Source of the DNA: Plasmopara viticola
Lineage: Eukaryota > Oomycota > Peronosporomycetes > Peronosporales > Peronosporaceae
Direction of reading: 5' to 3'
Assembly: GCA_001695595.3 (NCBI GenBank)
Contig: MBPM02000002.1
Coordinates: forward strand, 434,001 to 498,000
Length of the DNA stretch: 64,000 nt
Shown: piece after piece, positions 33,147-44,563 of the stretch
Layout: each line of letters opens with the position of its first letter
Position numbering within the stretch: position 1 is the stretch's first letter
Notes under the pieces: model-generated
What the model saw: the letters and a program-made list of their open reading frames with translations, nothing else
Told to the model about the DNA's origin: nothing
Database searches by the model: none
Position numbers and translations under genes: made by a program

Positions 33147-35466
33147 TAGTGCCATTTCATTGCCGATGAGCAATTTTTGAAACCATAGAAATAGATATAT
33201 CATTTCTTGGATGAACCAATACACTTGTTTGATCTCAATTTAGACACCGCTGAGAGACCTTAAAATTTCTTAAAGCGACAACGAAATTTATTGTAGTCAA
33301 GGTATTTAATACGTACATTGCGAACATAGAGAACTAGTTCGGCACTTCGGACGCGAGGGTGAAGGGTATAAAGCTATAATATCTACATCAATCCACACAT
33401 CGCTATATAGCACTGGATTCACAAAGTATCGACCTGTGTTAACCAGTATGCTACGCTTAATTAAGCAAACATTTTTCTGAGTGCGATTCACACCCATCGC
33501 CGTTAAAATGGCGCGATTTTCATCGCTTAGAATAATCGCACCGTAATACTCGACGCCGCTTAATTTGGAGTTGAAATGGCTCATACTGTTAAGGAATGGG
33601 CCCTAATCGCTTTATTGTTGAATTTATAAGACTGCCCAAATTGCGGTACAATTTTTGGGAAGGACCACAGCACATGAGAATAGGTCGCAATTAAGTGCCA
33701 CCAAATGTAACGAGATCACACAGAATCGTGCGCACAGTATTGTGCGCACAGAAGGCGTGCAAAAATCTTCCGGGAATAGGCAATGCAGAATCTTCGGCCT
33801 TAAGGTTGGAGATTAGCGACCCCTCTTAAGGATTTTGAGAAGGGTTCTTGTATTCATTGGACGCGCAGTTTGCGATACTTAAAATGACTGCTAGCCTCAA
33901 TGGCCTGAGAAGGCGGCTGCATTTTCAGCCCTCCTTGTTGTCGAGTAGTTTGAACGCGTCACAGAGCTCGACCTCTTAACGCGAAGTTCAGGCTTCAGGC
34001 GCCAAGCTCTAGTAGCCGGCCTAGTGTATGGTCCAAGTCGGTGAAATAAAAGTTTTTTTAACCATTGAAAAAGTGTAGCAGAACTTCCTTTTCTCGACTA
34101 CAGCGGTAAAGGTGGTCACTTAAGTAATCAAGGTCACAGATGATGAGGTAAGCGTGATGTTAGCACATTTTTCGACTAAAGGCTGGTGCTCACTCTTGAA
34201 ATCCTCTTTTTTAATGTTTCGTGTGCTGAGAAAACATGGAGGAAAATCTGAGAGCAAAACAATTCCGGCGGAATTTGAACTTTATCTGCATTCACATTTC
34301 ATCAACTGCAATTAAAGTAGGTGTGAACTTCATATAGATAAAAATAATGAAGAGTAGTGATAACCTTTATTAAGGAGGCGACACTTCCCGAGCGACTGTA
34401 TTCATGGACAACCCAAGGGTGGCACTCCATTATATATCACTTAAGAGTGCAGGCAGCGACATGATATAGTTCGCTCTTTAGGCAAAGTAACTCAAGGATA
34501 GACACGCTTTTCCATAATGACCAAATTAGACGGTTTCTCGGTCCATACGACAGCTTCTGTAACCCACAGACTCCAATCAAGTCTCGATGAACTCAAGCGC
34601 TACTAAAACAAAAGTTGCCGCTTCTGCTCCGACAAGCTTGGGTACTAATTTCGAAGATAGTTTCTTCTCATTCAAGGGCTTGAAGGGTCAGTAGCAACTC
34701 ATAGCCGAAAAAGATGCTGACCTAATAAGCTATGGCTAACTCCTCCTGGTACATGTGTGAGCTGTACAAACTATAAAATCTAAGCTTACAAGGGCTTAGC
34801 ACCGTATTAGAGAAAAAGTTAGCATGATTGTACGTACAAGAATACAAGATTAAAAAGTTGCTTCAGGTGTTGGTAAAGTACGCGCGTCGAGAAGTTTGCG
34901 TGGTGGCAGTTGAATGCGGTCGATTAACACAGTGTGACTAATGTTCCAACCGAGAATTAGCCAGACTGGCCTCTGGGCATACCTAGTGGTCGAACTGACA
35001 CGGATGTAAGTCTTGAGAGTATCAACAGCATGGAAATATTTTTTTGTCTCTAAACGGTCAAGTCATGGCTAGAAAAGCACAAGTCCTGAATTGACTCTCG
35101 GGACAAGGTCTTGAAATTATTTTGCTTAATCGCGTGCATCAGGTATAGTCAGTCATATCTTCAGCGTGCGACTCCAATAGCAGGAAGCATGGGTAGCCGC
35201 ATGCTCGAAATGCCATCAAAGCTACTGCTTAAATTTACAGGCATCATACGCTGCGCCTTGGCTCATGAGATTTTAAAAATCCCAACGATCCGAAACATTT
35301 ATTGTCAAAAGAATGCTCAGATGAAGCACAACATCAAATCTCTTACCGGAAGGAGGAGTTTAACCTGAGATCAATCCCGTGTCATGAATGTCTTGAACGT
35401 AGCCAACGATGGCGTGCTCGACTTGCGTAAGCCCTTTGTCCTTCGTGGCAAAGAACTAACACCCTA
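33147..35466. other. Stretch without a recognisable gene
   Basis: Only short frames. It contains the second copy of the diverged repeat (33870-34450) and, on the minus strand near 33680-33720, a short block resembling the GGTGGCACTT sequence at 6890, again repeat-like. The frame at 35111-35368 has a TTG start and no recognisable domain. Confidence 0.45.
33870..34450. repeat. Diverged dispersed repeat, copy 2
   Basis: See the shared blocks listed for 29170-29720; order and spacing are similar. No coding capacity is visible. Confidence 0.4.
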
Positions 35467-35635
35467 ATGAGATTTTTGTGGTTGCTTTTAACGTTCATCT
35501 ACCTGGCGACGGTTAGCACCATCTTCAAAAAATAATAAGGAAGCAGCTTCTGAATACGCTGAACATGTTTCGGTCACTGACGATATGACAGGGTCAGCTT
35601 TGAAGCCTAACAACACTAGCATGCCATTATATTAA
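35467..35635 (+). pseudogene. Broken secreted small-protein gene (signal peptide visible)
   Basis: The ATG at 35467 opens a 22-codon frame, MRFLWLLLTFIYLATVS and a few more residues, which looks like a cleavable signal peptide (basic residue, then a Leu-rich core). It ends at two stop codons right after a run of six A. Directly downstream another frame is open with hydrophilic, coding-like sequence up to the TAA at 35633-35635. A small slip at the A run would explain the break. Oomycetes have many such secreted proteins, including host-interaction effectors, but I see no clear RXLR or LFLAK motif. A second coding-like trace at 35701-35913 may or may not belong to it. Confidence 0.35.
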
Positions 35636-36259
35636 AAAACGTAAAGTTCGCAATGAAGGCACGCTTTTTAAATGAACAGAAGCTTGCCATCGTTGAATAG
35701 GTGATCAGCAGTGCTTTAGCTGCCCAACTTATGAAGCCCAAAGGTAACGTTATGATAGTATGCCGCGCTTTGTTTAGTCGTCTTGTCGATAGCAAACGTA
35801 CCCTGAAGTTTGTCATTGTATTCACAGCGCTGGTAACCAATTTATGGTGGCTTGCCATATTGCGCAGCGATTTGAGGTTGGCATCATTACAAGTTTGGCA
35901 AGAACGATGTTGATTTGGCCTTAAGCTTTGGACATGTTCGCGAGCCTTATTGGCTTTACGTTGTGCAAATTAAGAAGTGCACTGGAACGAAAAATCTGAA
36001 ATAAGATAGCCGCAGTAATTTAAGAGCAAGAGAAGCAATTATTTCAGTATAAACGATAGATGAAATAACAGGAGAACCAACTTCTACAGTCAAGCAAAGT
36101 ACTTGCAGCACTCAGACTTACAATCTTAAAAGGCACAGCTAAAGCGACCACCCTTCCCGATGCAGAGTTGGCAAGGAGGCTTCACACATAACGAAGTAAT
36201 AATGGCAATTTTAACGAATGACATCTACGTATCAAGTGGGCAGAAAGACAGGTCTGTGT

Positions 36260-36287
36260 AACATTCTTGAGCTAGCTCAAGAATGTT
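36260..36287. repeat. Perfect 28-bp palindrome
   Basis: AACATTCTTGAGCT is followed immediately by its exact reverse complement AGCTCAAGAATGTT, with no loop. It lies about 170 bp beyond the stop codon of the minus-strand COQ10/EF-hand gene. Its outer arms (AACATTCTTG/CAAGAATGTT) equal those of the palindrome at 9193-9248. Confidence 0.9.
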
Positions 36288-36458
36288 CTGATGGCTTCGG
36301 AAATCTATTTTTTTTTATAAATTACCAAGAAGTATTTGAACGACTGATACTTCCTGATAATAAATTGCCTCAGCGCGATCAATCAAAGCATCGACTTAAC
36401 TATTAGTAAGTCGCAAAGCATTTATATTAATCTATGCAGCCCCAATTTCTGTCATCTA

Positions 36459-38145
36459 TTAATCGACGTAGGTGAGCCTGGTGTCAAGACTCTGGCGAGA
36501 AGATCCCCTTTTTACCTTATCGTCATGATCGCTGTCACTGCTTTCCTGCACAACAGACGCCCACTCTGCCATTTTCTTCATGCCATCAATAGTTAATAAT
36601 TCCACAAACTCTGGATGCGCCTGCCACGCAAACATCCACTCCTGCTCGCAAATATAGTCGTCTTGGTCAAGGTCAGCTTCGCGAAAGATTTGATTGACGG
36701 CTAAAGGAATCTCTTTTTCTACCTCTTCCATCAATTTTTCAATAGCCTCGACACTGCTCGCCATAGCAGCGTCCTGGACTGTAGAAAGCTCCTTTACTTG
36801 TTCGTTTGCCATTTGGAGTCGAACCTGGTCGCGCAACAGTTTTGGAAAAAGCTTCTTCACTGCACGAATTCGTTGTTGCATCGCTTGGGTCAGCTCTTCA
36901 CGAGTGATTTTGCCATCCCCCCTTTTGTTGACAATGTCAAATAGGCTATGAGCTTTTTGCTCAAACGTGCCTTTCGTCATCAGGTACACACCCACCACAA
37001 ACTCATCTAGTGACAGCCAATCCTTTGGTGTGGCATGGGTTTCAAAGCTTGAAAATACCGCTCCTGCAAGTGCAGCACTCTCACTGATGTCTTTCAGGTC
37101 TTCATACTCGTCACTTAAAGCCATACAAGCTGCTGTGAAGCCACCATAATAGAGTTTACCGTCCTTGTCGGCGTAATCGTTGAAAACAGCAGCCAAAGTA
37201 GTGTAAGTTTGAGCAGACATGCCATTTCCAATTCGTTGTGTTGCGCTGGTCTGCTTTATACCCGTTGCAACTTCTTTGTCTCTAACTGACATTGCAGCAT
37301 TCCCCTTTGAAACTTCATCTGTGCGCGTCGTGACAGTCTGCTTGGCAGACTCTTTTGTTGATGAGCTTCCGACTGCCTCAGAAGAATCGTCTGACTTTGG
37401 TCGAGCTGTCGTTCCATAGATCTTCCGTGCACGACCAATGAATGCATTAAGTTGAGTGCGAGTGATATCATCAAAGAAAAGCTTGATAGCGTTCGAGTGC
37501 AGGAACGACGCCACTTCAAACGTCACCTTAAAATTCACTTCGCAGCTTCCGGGCGTAGCGCACGGCTTAAACAGCCATTCACTATTATCGAAATCACGAC
37601 ATGAAGCAAGCAATAAATACCAACTAACATTAGTAAAGGAAGTTCAATGCCCACCTGTCAATTCGCTTGAATGTTGGTGATTCGATTGCTTTTGTCGCAA
37701 TTTTATTGGGCCTGGAATGCATGTGTGTAAACACGAATGAGTAGTACCGTAACGGACACCATTAGTGTTTTCCTCCACGCTCAATATTCAATACTGTTGT
37801 CCCAACGAACTACCAACAGATGACGCACCGAATCATAAGCACGCGAGACGTGTAGGACTCGGTAAAGATTTTAAATCCGACACGAAGAGCTGCTTCCATT
37901 ACGTTGTCATTGGGTCTCCGCAGCACGCGCGACTCGACGCAAAACGGCAAAAATTCGCTGTAACGGGCTACATCCGCCACCACGTCAAACATTTCGTTGC
38001 ACGAGAAGGGTACAACGCGTTTTTCGCTGTGTGACTTGACAAGTGGACGAGAAGTTGATGGAAACAAGAAGAAGGAGGCACGGCTGATAAGAAACGGGCT
38101 TCTTGCCATCCGCACGCACGGATGACGCGATGGCAACAGCATCAT
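36459..38145 (-). CDS. COQ10-type START-domain protein fused to a C-terminal EF-hand region (two exons)
   Basis: Exon 1 (38145 to about 37829) encodes an Arg/Ser-rich start like a mitochondrial presequence, then PFSCNEMFDVVADVARYSEF and FKIFTESYTSRV, the first half of COQ10. Exon 2 (about 37623-36459) begins before SEWLFKPC and continues the COQ10 fold (NFKVTFEVASFLHSNAIKLF, FIGRARKIYG). The proposed intron uses GTGCGT at 37828 and an AG at 37624; the boundaries are inferred and a further small exon is possible. COQ10 binds coenzyme Q in mitochondria for respiration. In the same exon follow a Ser/Thr/Lys linker of about 65 residues and an EF-hand region of about 240: a degenerate loop (YADKDGKLYY), NKRGDGKITREE, and the good loop DLDQDDYICEQE. 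The fusion is unusual for COQ10 and suggests a calcium link. Confidence 0.75.
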
Positions 38146-38512
38146 TTGCTTACGTATCTGCCAAAGTTTTATGATTGTAAGGTGTCACACCATTATGATA
38201 AATTAATTATGATTTGCTGAAAATTACGAGCGGCGGGTGAATTGTTTGAGCTATAAATTAGACTAGAATGGTCACAATGTATTTGGCCGAGGTGATGCAT
38301 TTTAGCGAAGAATGGGGTCCCGATCTATGTTGCGTCTCTTTTGCTAGCAGATACATATGCAACGACACCGTCACACGATTGCAGACTAAGGCAGAAATAT
38401 AGTCGTTGATGGGTGTGATACGCACCTTCGATGAGATCGAGCCGTAAGGACTGCGGGGTACCAGATGTGCCCGAGTGAAACCTCAACGGTGGAATAATAA
38501 AACCTGCCTTTT
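38146..38512. other. Upstream region of the COQ10/EF-hand gene
   Basis: AT-rich sequence with no gene; it should hold the promoter. No clear initiator was found. It ends at the target-site duplication of the element at 38513. Confidence 0.4.
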
Positions 38513-38837
38513 TTCGGAAAAGGTTGGGGTGACGCCCTCCTTCCAAGCGCGGGGGCTAAATGCTCGCGCGCTTCGGGCAGGTGCTCTCGGGCATCTGCAG
38601 GTCTTTAACGAGTCTCACCCTCGACGCGACGGTCTCCAGCACCAGGGCGCCACCTGGGCTCTTACCAAGTCAGAACTACACAAAATAATGAAAGACCCTC
38701 ACGGCCTCGGTGCTGGCTGCACTGCCCGCCGAACGAGACCCGACGTATGCGGACACCACTCTATGTCGTGGACTAGCCATGGAGCCTAGCACGTGCATAA
38801 CTTGGCAACGCGATAATGTAATACAATACAATACAAT
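38513..38837 (+). mobile_element. Short non-autonomous LINE-derived element, copy 1
   Basis: The 325-bp element begins TTCGGAAAAGGTTGGGGTGA and ends with CTTGGCAACGCGATAATGTA followed by (ATACA)n. It is flanked by the direct repeat CTGCCTTTT (38504-38512 and 38838-38846; the left edge is ambiguous by up to two T). The 3' part equals the 3' end of the LINE at 20687-21646 (CTCTTACCAAGTCAGA, then the CACTGCCCGCCGAACGAGAC block), while the 5' part is not in that LINE copy. It encodes no complete protein. It is nearly identical to 55938-56271. Confidence 0.85.
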
Positions 38838-38846
38838 CTGCCTTTT

Positions 38847-41800
38847 AAAGGGCTATTCTATATGGAGTACTGAATGTGGATGCTCCCCGGCGTAAGTATT
38901 AACCTAATAATTTTGCGCCCGTCTGGCATTGGCACACATTTTCGAAGCGTGAAAATCGTAGAATACGCTTCATTATAAGCTATCGATTGCATCTCGTGTT
39001 ATAGGCGTCGTCTAGTCCATGGTGCTGGAAGAAATCTTACCGGTATTTTCACCAGTAATGAATGCTTAGAGTATATCTCGAGAGATACTCTAAAAAGGGT
39101 CTTAACACGGACTACATGCTGACAGATGTGGCAATAAGCTCAGATGGTGATGTATTTTTATCCAGCGACTAAAATTGTATCTGCAAATGTGACAAACACT
39201 TTGTGACGGGTTTACACCGCACCTTGCTGTCCACGTCTTCCACGCTGGATCGAAATGTGCGATTATATGACTTAGTTTTTTTCCAACAGTATCCTCGTGT
39301 CTACCCTCTCTTGTATTATATACACAGAATTTAATTCTGTACTTCACACTAAGACTTTTTCATAAGTGTCCAAACCAATTCAATACCGATTAAGTCCCTG
39401 TCCTGTAACCATTACTGTATCTTATGTAACGGCGGGTTACATCAGACTTGATCACATCCAATAGGAGAGAGTTAATTGTTATATGTCGCTCTTTTGACTA
39501 TTGTACCGAAAGTCGATCTAGTTATAACGATGACCAAACGAACAGCAAAAAAGGGGGAGGGAGGGTCATTCAACAGTGATCGAGCTAAAGATTTAAAAGA
39601 TTGCTTTGGCTTTCAAAGGAGCCTTTACACCAATCCCGGCCTGTTTGCTTAAGGCTGCGCATATAACGAAGCTGTCGCTGCAACCAAGGCTGCGCTGCGC
39701 CTATGCCTTGAGCGGCAGACCCTAAATTTTCATCCATCAGAGATCCGGCAAGAGAAATCATATAACTTTATTGCGACGGGAATCGCGCACCTTTTGTTTT
39801 ACCTCGTCTAGTGGTATGCAGGCCTGTCCACATTCGGGCATCAATTTGATGAGGAGCGTCCCGGGTACTCTGGCAATCACTTTCCTCGCTTTACGATACG
39901 GACGAGCTTTAGCTTAACGATCATCGCCCCCAAGACGTGCTGACTTGTCGTTATACCTACTGACAATGCGAAAGAAGTTCCCCGTGAGACAAAGAAAGCC
40001 CTGGTTCTCCGTGGGCTTGACCCAAGACAGGATGCACTAAATGATATATTCACCGAAATTTGGCACCAGTAAGATGTGAGCGAAGGTAAAAAGACAACTT
40101 CATTTTACTCCTCGGATAAATCTTATGCCCGTAATTACTAATTTGTGGGCTATGTGACTAGATACTAAGCAAGTCCTTGCTCTGTAGAAGATATATTCAC
40201 TCTCTTTACAATGGGCCCGGTGCCGAGACGGAGAAAATTTTATCGGCCAAGATACGCTATGGTATCGAGCAGTACGCTCATTTGCTTCGCGCGCAGCACG
40301 AGGTCTCCTTAGGTCAAGTTTGCTTGGCATCTATAAAAAAATTCACTCAAAAAGAGGATATTTCTCATCGCAACAACAAGGTGATTATGTGCTTGCTTTT
40401 AGCACCGTGTCGAATCCCACGCAAAAATTTTTCTTTACTTGGCGCTCGAAGAAACCGAGGAAAATACTGGCTTATACCCAGTGTGAGGTTACTACACCCA
40501 CCACGGCAAAGCTGGAGAACCTTTCTGGAGTAGGGTGAATTTACAGAGTATTACAGCATAAACCCTAAATAGATTGCACGTTATGTCCGTAAGCTTGGGG
40601 CTAGCTAATCAACTTTTATATTTCTGTCTACGGTCAGTAAAGCATCAAAGGCTGGAGATTAGTGTTCGCTTCGAATGTCTGAGGGTACAATTTGCTCAAT
40701 TTGTAGGCTGGAAATGGCTCACCTCCCAAATTTTTCGACCAGCGTACGCGTTTAAGGTTGCATTCGAAGCTGGCCCTGGCGTTTGGGCTGCGTCTTTAGT
40801 GATGTGACCTCAGACCATTACAGTGCTTCAGAAAGTCTCTTTTTCGTTGACTTTGTAGCCCATGAGCTCAAAGTCGGATTGAATGCCGCTTGCCTGAATG
40901 CAAAGTTTCCAAATTGCGTCAAGCAGTCGCTTACCTTCAAAGTAAGCTTTGAGCTTCTGTCGGCTTTCCAATGCACACAGTACTATGAGTAATTGGCCCC
41001 AAGCCTTGTATTCAATTCGATGATGAGCCTAATACTTCCACCTGGCGATCGGCCGTCCGTACTCAGCCTTCAACCAAGGTCGAGCGCGGGAACAGCGCTT
41101 ACAAAAAGTGCTGGGGGTACCTCAGGACTCGTATGAGATCAGCTATGGCTCAAAACCCGTATAGATCACTGGGTTCGTCGACATCGTCTGAGAGAAGTCA
41201 ATGATGTACGCCGACCCGGAACATTTTTAGACCGAGGATCAATACAACAGTGTTATAGGTATTCGGTATCTATCAAGGCTTCATCCCTCTTACTAAAAGT
41301 TTAAATATCCAACTCGAGTTAACCCAAGTAATTCATTTGTTTATTCCGAGTGTACTTTGGTGTAAAGCCCGTGAATTTTTGAGTCACAATGTTGACTGCA
41401 AACTCTACCATAGACACCGGCGACATACTACGCACTTTTTCCTCAGCACACGGTCTATTTGTTTCCGGCTGACCAAGTGTTTGAAATGCTCTTTGCTATA
41501 TACATATCAGCAAGTATCCTTCTAGCAAGAAATTACGGGCTCTTATCTGACACCATCGTGTTCGGAAGGACACACCGTATCCATCAATAGCCTAGTGGTT
41601 AGCTTTTTACTTATACTGGTAGAAACAGGAGCTACATCTTAAACGGCACATGAAAACAACAATGTCTGTGCTAACCACTGATCAAGAAGTTGAGGCTTAT
41701 AGACTTTTGAGTATTGAATGGCTCTGTTACGAAGCCAAGTTGTGAGCCGCGGACTAGATTCTTTGGCAGCTCTCACACGTCTTGAAATACTTGATCATTC

Positions 41801-42121
41801 ATACGTACATGTAAGGACACAAATATGATGTAGAGGCTAACAATGCTATTTTCGCTCGGCCTATACAATCGCCAATTGAAAGCCTTGAAAATATATCTTT
41901 TTGGTCTTATTCGCTCGAGAAACAACTCAAGCTGGGTCTGCCAAATTTGTCCTACTGTCGAGCCACACTCAAAGCTATAAATCTACGATCGAGTCGAGGG
42001 GACGAATGCTTGAGTTTAAAATCTTTGTCGGCTTTGTAGAGCACCTTTCAGTATCCAAATTGACAATTGTTGTATTTGCCTGACAAATTCGCACATCGAT
42101 AGAAATGTCGACCCTGCTGGT
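38847..42121. other. Repeat-derived stretch without an intact gene
   Basis: Blocks such as CGATGACCAAACGAACAGCAAAAAAGG (split: CGATGACCAA, then ACAGCAAAAA) at about 39527 and GTCGTTATACCTACTGACAA at about 39946 are diverged versions of blocks at 11425 and 11895 in unit A, in the same order. This is probably a third, older copy of whatever element forms the duplication tails. The frame at 40177-40533 has no recognisable domain. Confidence 0.4.
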
Positions 42122-43430
42122 GCATGCAAGCTCATGATCTATACTGCGCGAAAGCGAGCTTGCTAGACTTGTTACAGAATGTGACTGCTATCCTGCCATT
42201 CTCCGGAACAAGTGGGGCGTATTTGCCACGATGCATCGTCTAAACAAACCACACATGATTTTAAGTTCAGAAGATGTTATCCGCCAGTGCGTACGTCATG
42301 GAAAGTAACTCCTGGGCATATTTTCATCAGTTTCGTCTAACAGTCCTGTGCTGTCCGGACTAGACTTGCTCATGCCCGTCCTCATCGATGAACAATAACG
42401 CGCAACCGATGGTGCAATGAGAAGGATAGCAAACGACGCCAAACGGCTTTAACTTGTCGGTCGAAGCCAGAGAGGAAGTCTGTTGTAAGCTTTCCTTGAT
42501 GCTGTCAAAAGCGTTCTGGGGCTGGCTTCCTCAGCATTATCAAATGTCCCTTTTACCGAATGAATGCTTTGCAACACTCGCATGCAAGTTTATAATCTAT
42601 ACTGCGCAAAAGCGAGCTTGATAGACTTGTTACAGAATGTGACTGCTATCCTGCCACGATGCATCGTCTAAACAAACCACACATGATTTTAAGTTTAGAA
42701 GATGTTACCGCCAGTGCGTACGTCATGGAAAGTAACTCCTTGGCATATTTTCATTAGTTTCGTCTAACAGTCCTGTGCTGTCAGGACTAGACTTGCTCAT
42801 GCCCGTCCTCATCGATGTACAATAACGCGCAACCGATGGTACAATGAGATGGATCGAAGCCAGAGGGGAAGTCTGTTGTAAGCTTTTCTTGATGCTGTCA
42901 AAAGCATTCTGGAGCTGGCTTCCTCAGCATCATCAAATGTCCCTTTTACCGAATGAATGCTTTGCAACACTCGCATGCAAGCTCATAATCTATACTGCGC
43001 GAAAGGGAGCTTGATAAACTTGTTACAGAATGTGACTGCCATCCTGCCATTCTTCGGAACAAGTGGGGCGTATTTGCCACGATGCATCGTCTAAACAAAC
43101 CACACATGATTTTAAGTTCAGAAGATGTTTTCCGCCAGTGCGTACGTCATGGAAAGTAACTCCTTGGCATATTTTCGTTAGTTTCGTCTAACAGTCCTGT
43201 GCTGTCCGGACTAGACTTGCTCATGCCCGTCCTCATCGATGTACAATAACGCGCAACCGATGGTACAATGAGAAGGATAGAAAACGACGCTAAACGGCTT
43301 TAACTTGTCGGTCGAAGCCAGAGGGGAAGTCTGTTGTAAGCTTTCCTTGATGCTGTCAAAAGCATTCTGGGGCTGGCTTCCTCAGCATTATCAAATGTCC
43401 CTTTTACCGAATGAATGCTTTGCAACACTC
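42122..43430. repeat. Three tandem units of a 458-bp repeat
   Basis: Units are 42122-42579 (458 bp), 42580-42972 (393 bp) and 42973-43430 (458 bp), each starting GCATGCAAG and containing GAGCTTG, ACTTGTTACAGAATGTGACT and GCTTTGCAACACTCGCATG. The middle unit lacks about 30 bp between two TGCCA copies and about 35 bp before TCGAAGCC. No long open frame crosses the units. Distant similarity to 12540-12830 and 23420-23700 ties them to the duplication tails. Confidence 0.9.
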
Positions 43431-44299
43431 GCATGACCAGCAAAGTTAAATATGCAAACAGTTGGCCGCGTGAAATCACTTTCTCGAATCTCTTTAAAAC
43501 GCGACATAAGTCAAGACGAAAGGCTTTGAATTTTTTGGTGACACACGGCTAATTGCAAACGCTGATTGAACGCTTTTTGTTCCTCAAGACCTCGAGTGTT
43601 TGCCGTATATGGTCTCAACTATCCTGCAAAGCATACTGATTTTCTTCAGAGCGGTTATGATAGGATACATATTGTCAAAGTTTGAATGAATATCTGCTAT
43701 TGTCGAAACAATTCTGACCAGACGAGTAATTGTCATCAAGGTGCTTGGTAGCCTTTCGAAGCATCAATCTTATAGCATAACGCTTGGCGTGTAAACCTCT
43801 CGTATTTGATTTTTATATTAGCCATATAGCAAATGTAGTGCAGTGTACAGCGTATACTTGGACACACTTCCTCCTAATTAGTGTTTGTTCGGGGAACACT
43901 GAATTATTTAGCTCGTTATAGATATGATCTAGTCGCCACTTCTTTTTTCGGCCGAGCACACAAGATCGGGGACGATTGCGGAGGATTCGGATTGCGTACC
44001 ATACCAGTCTTTGTCATTTTGGCAAAAAATATATTAACGAGCTTATACTAATCTCGTGGCATCAGCCTTTGCATGGTAACACAGTCTTGTTTTCGTGCCT
44101 TTCAGACCCATGTTGCCCAATTGCGGATTTATGTAACCCGCGCTTGGTTGCTCTATGTTAGCAGCCTGTGTAGGTATGCTTTCCACATTTAAAACGCTGT
44201 CACTAGCATCTTTGCCACTCAATGATGCTAATAGATGTAAGTTTCCCGCTCGGGACGGGTTGAAAGCCACTGTCGCGTCAGCGATGTCTTTAAAATTTT
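43431..44299. other. Stretch without a recognisable gene
   Basis: Short frames only; it may be further tail sequence of the same decayed repeat. The minus-strand frame at 44043-44270 has no known motif. Confidence 0.4.
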
Positions 44300-44326
44300 G
44301 CCTCTAGTGTAGGCCCAGGCTTCCAT

Positions 44327-44563
44327 TCAGAGAATTCGTAGGCACCCCGGAAGGAAAGCATGTCTCACACAAGATCTGTTATATGAAGTTTGTCGGTTGT
44401 TTTGTGGCTTCCTTTCGTCGATTATACAAAGGTTCACCTTTTTTATCCATGGCATGCCTAGAAGCAAGTCACCATTGCTTATATCACCGGCGAGTAATAT
44501 CTCTGTGTTTTTATCGAAATTTACAGTCAAGTCTATTCCGACCTTAGCTGCATTTAACGCCAT
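44327..44563 (-). pseudogene. Gypsy-type retroelement aspartic protease remnant
   Basis: The 78-aa frame contains DISNGDLLLGMPWIKKVN, the 'hLGMPWL...NP.I' block found in the second half of Ty3/Gypsy proteases. The active-site D-T/S-G segment should lie upstream (above 44563) but is not recognisable there. No RT follows within the next kilobase. It is a short fragment of an old element. Confidence 0.5.

Noticed and set aside
39066..39089. Palindrome-like AGAGTATATCTCGAGAGATACTCT split around TCTCGAGA
   Set aside because: Two mismatched pairs over 24 bp and no link to a gene; weaker than the palindromes reported.
41590..41640. ILVETGATS on the plus strand, resembling a retroviral protease DTGA/DSGA motif
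   Set aside because: The active-site Asp is replaced by Glu, a stop follows at once, and no protease or RT sequence is visible around it.
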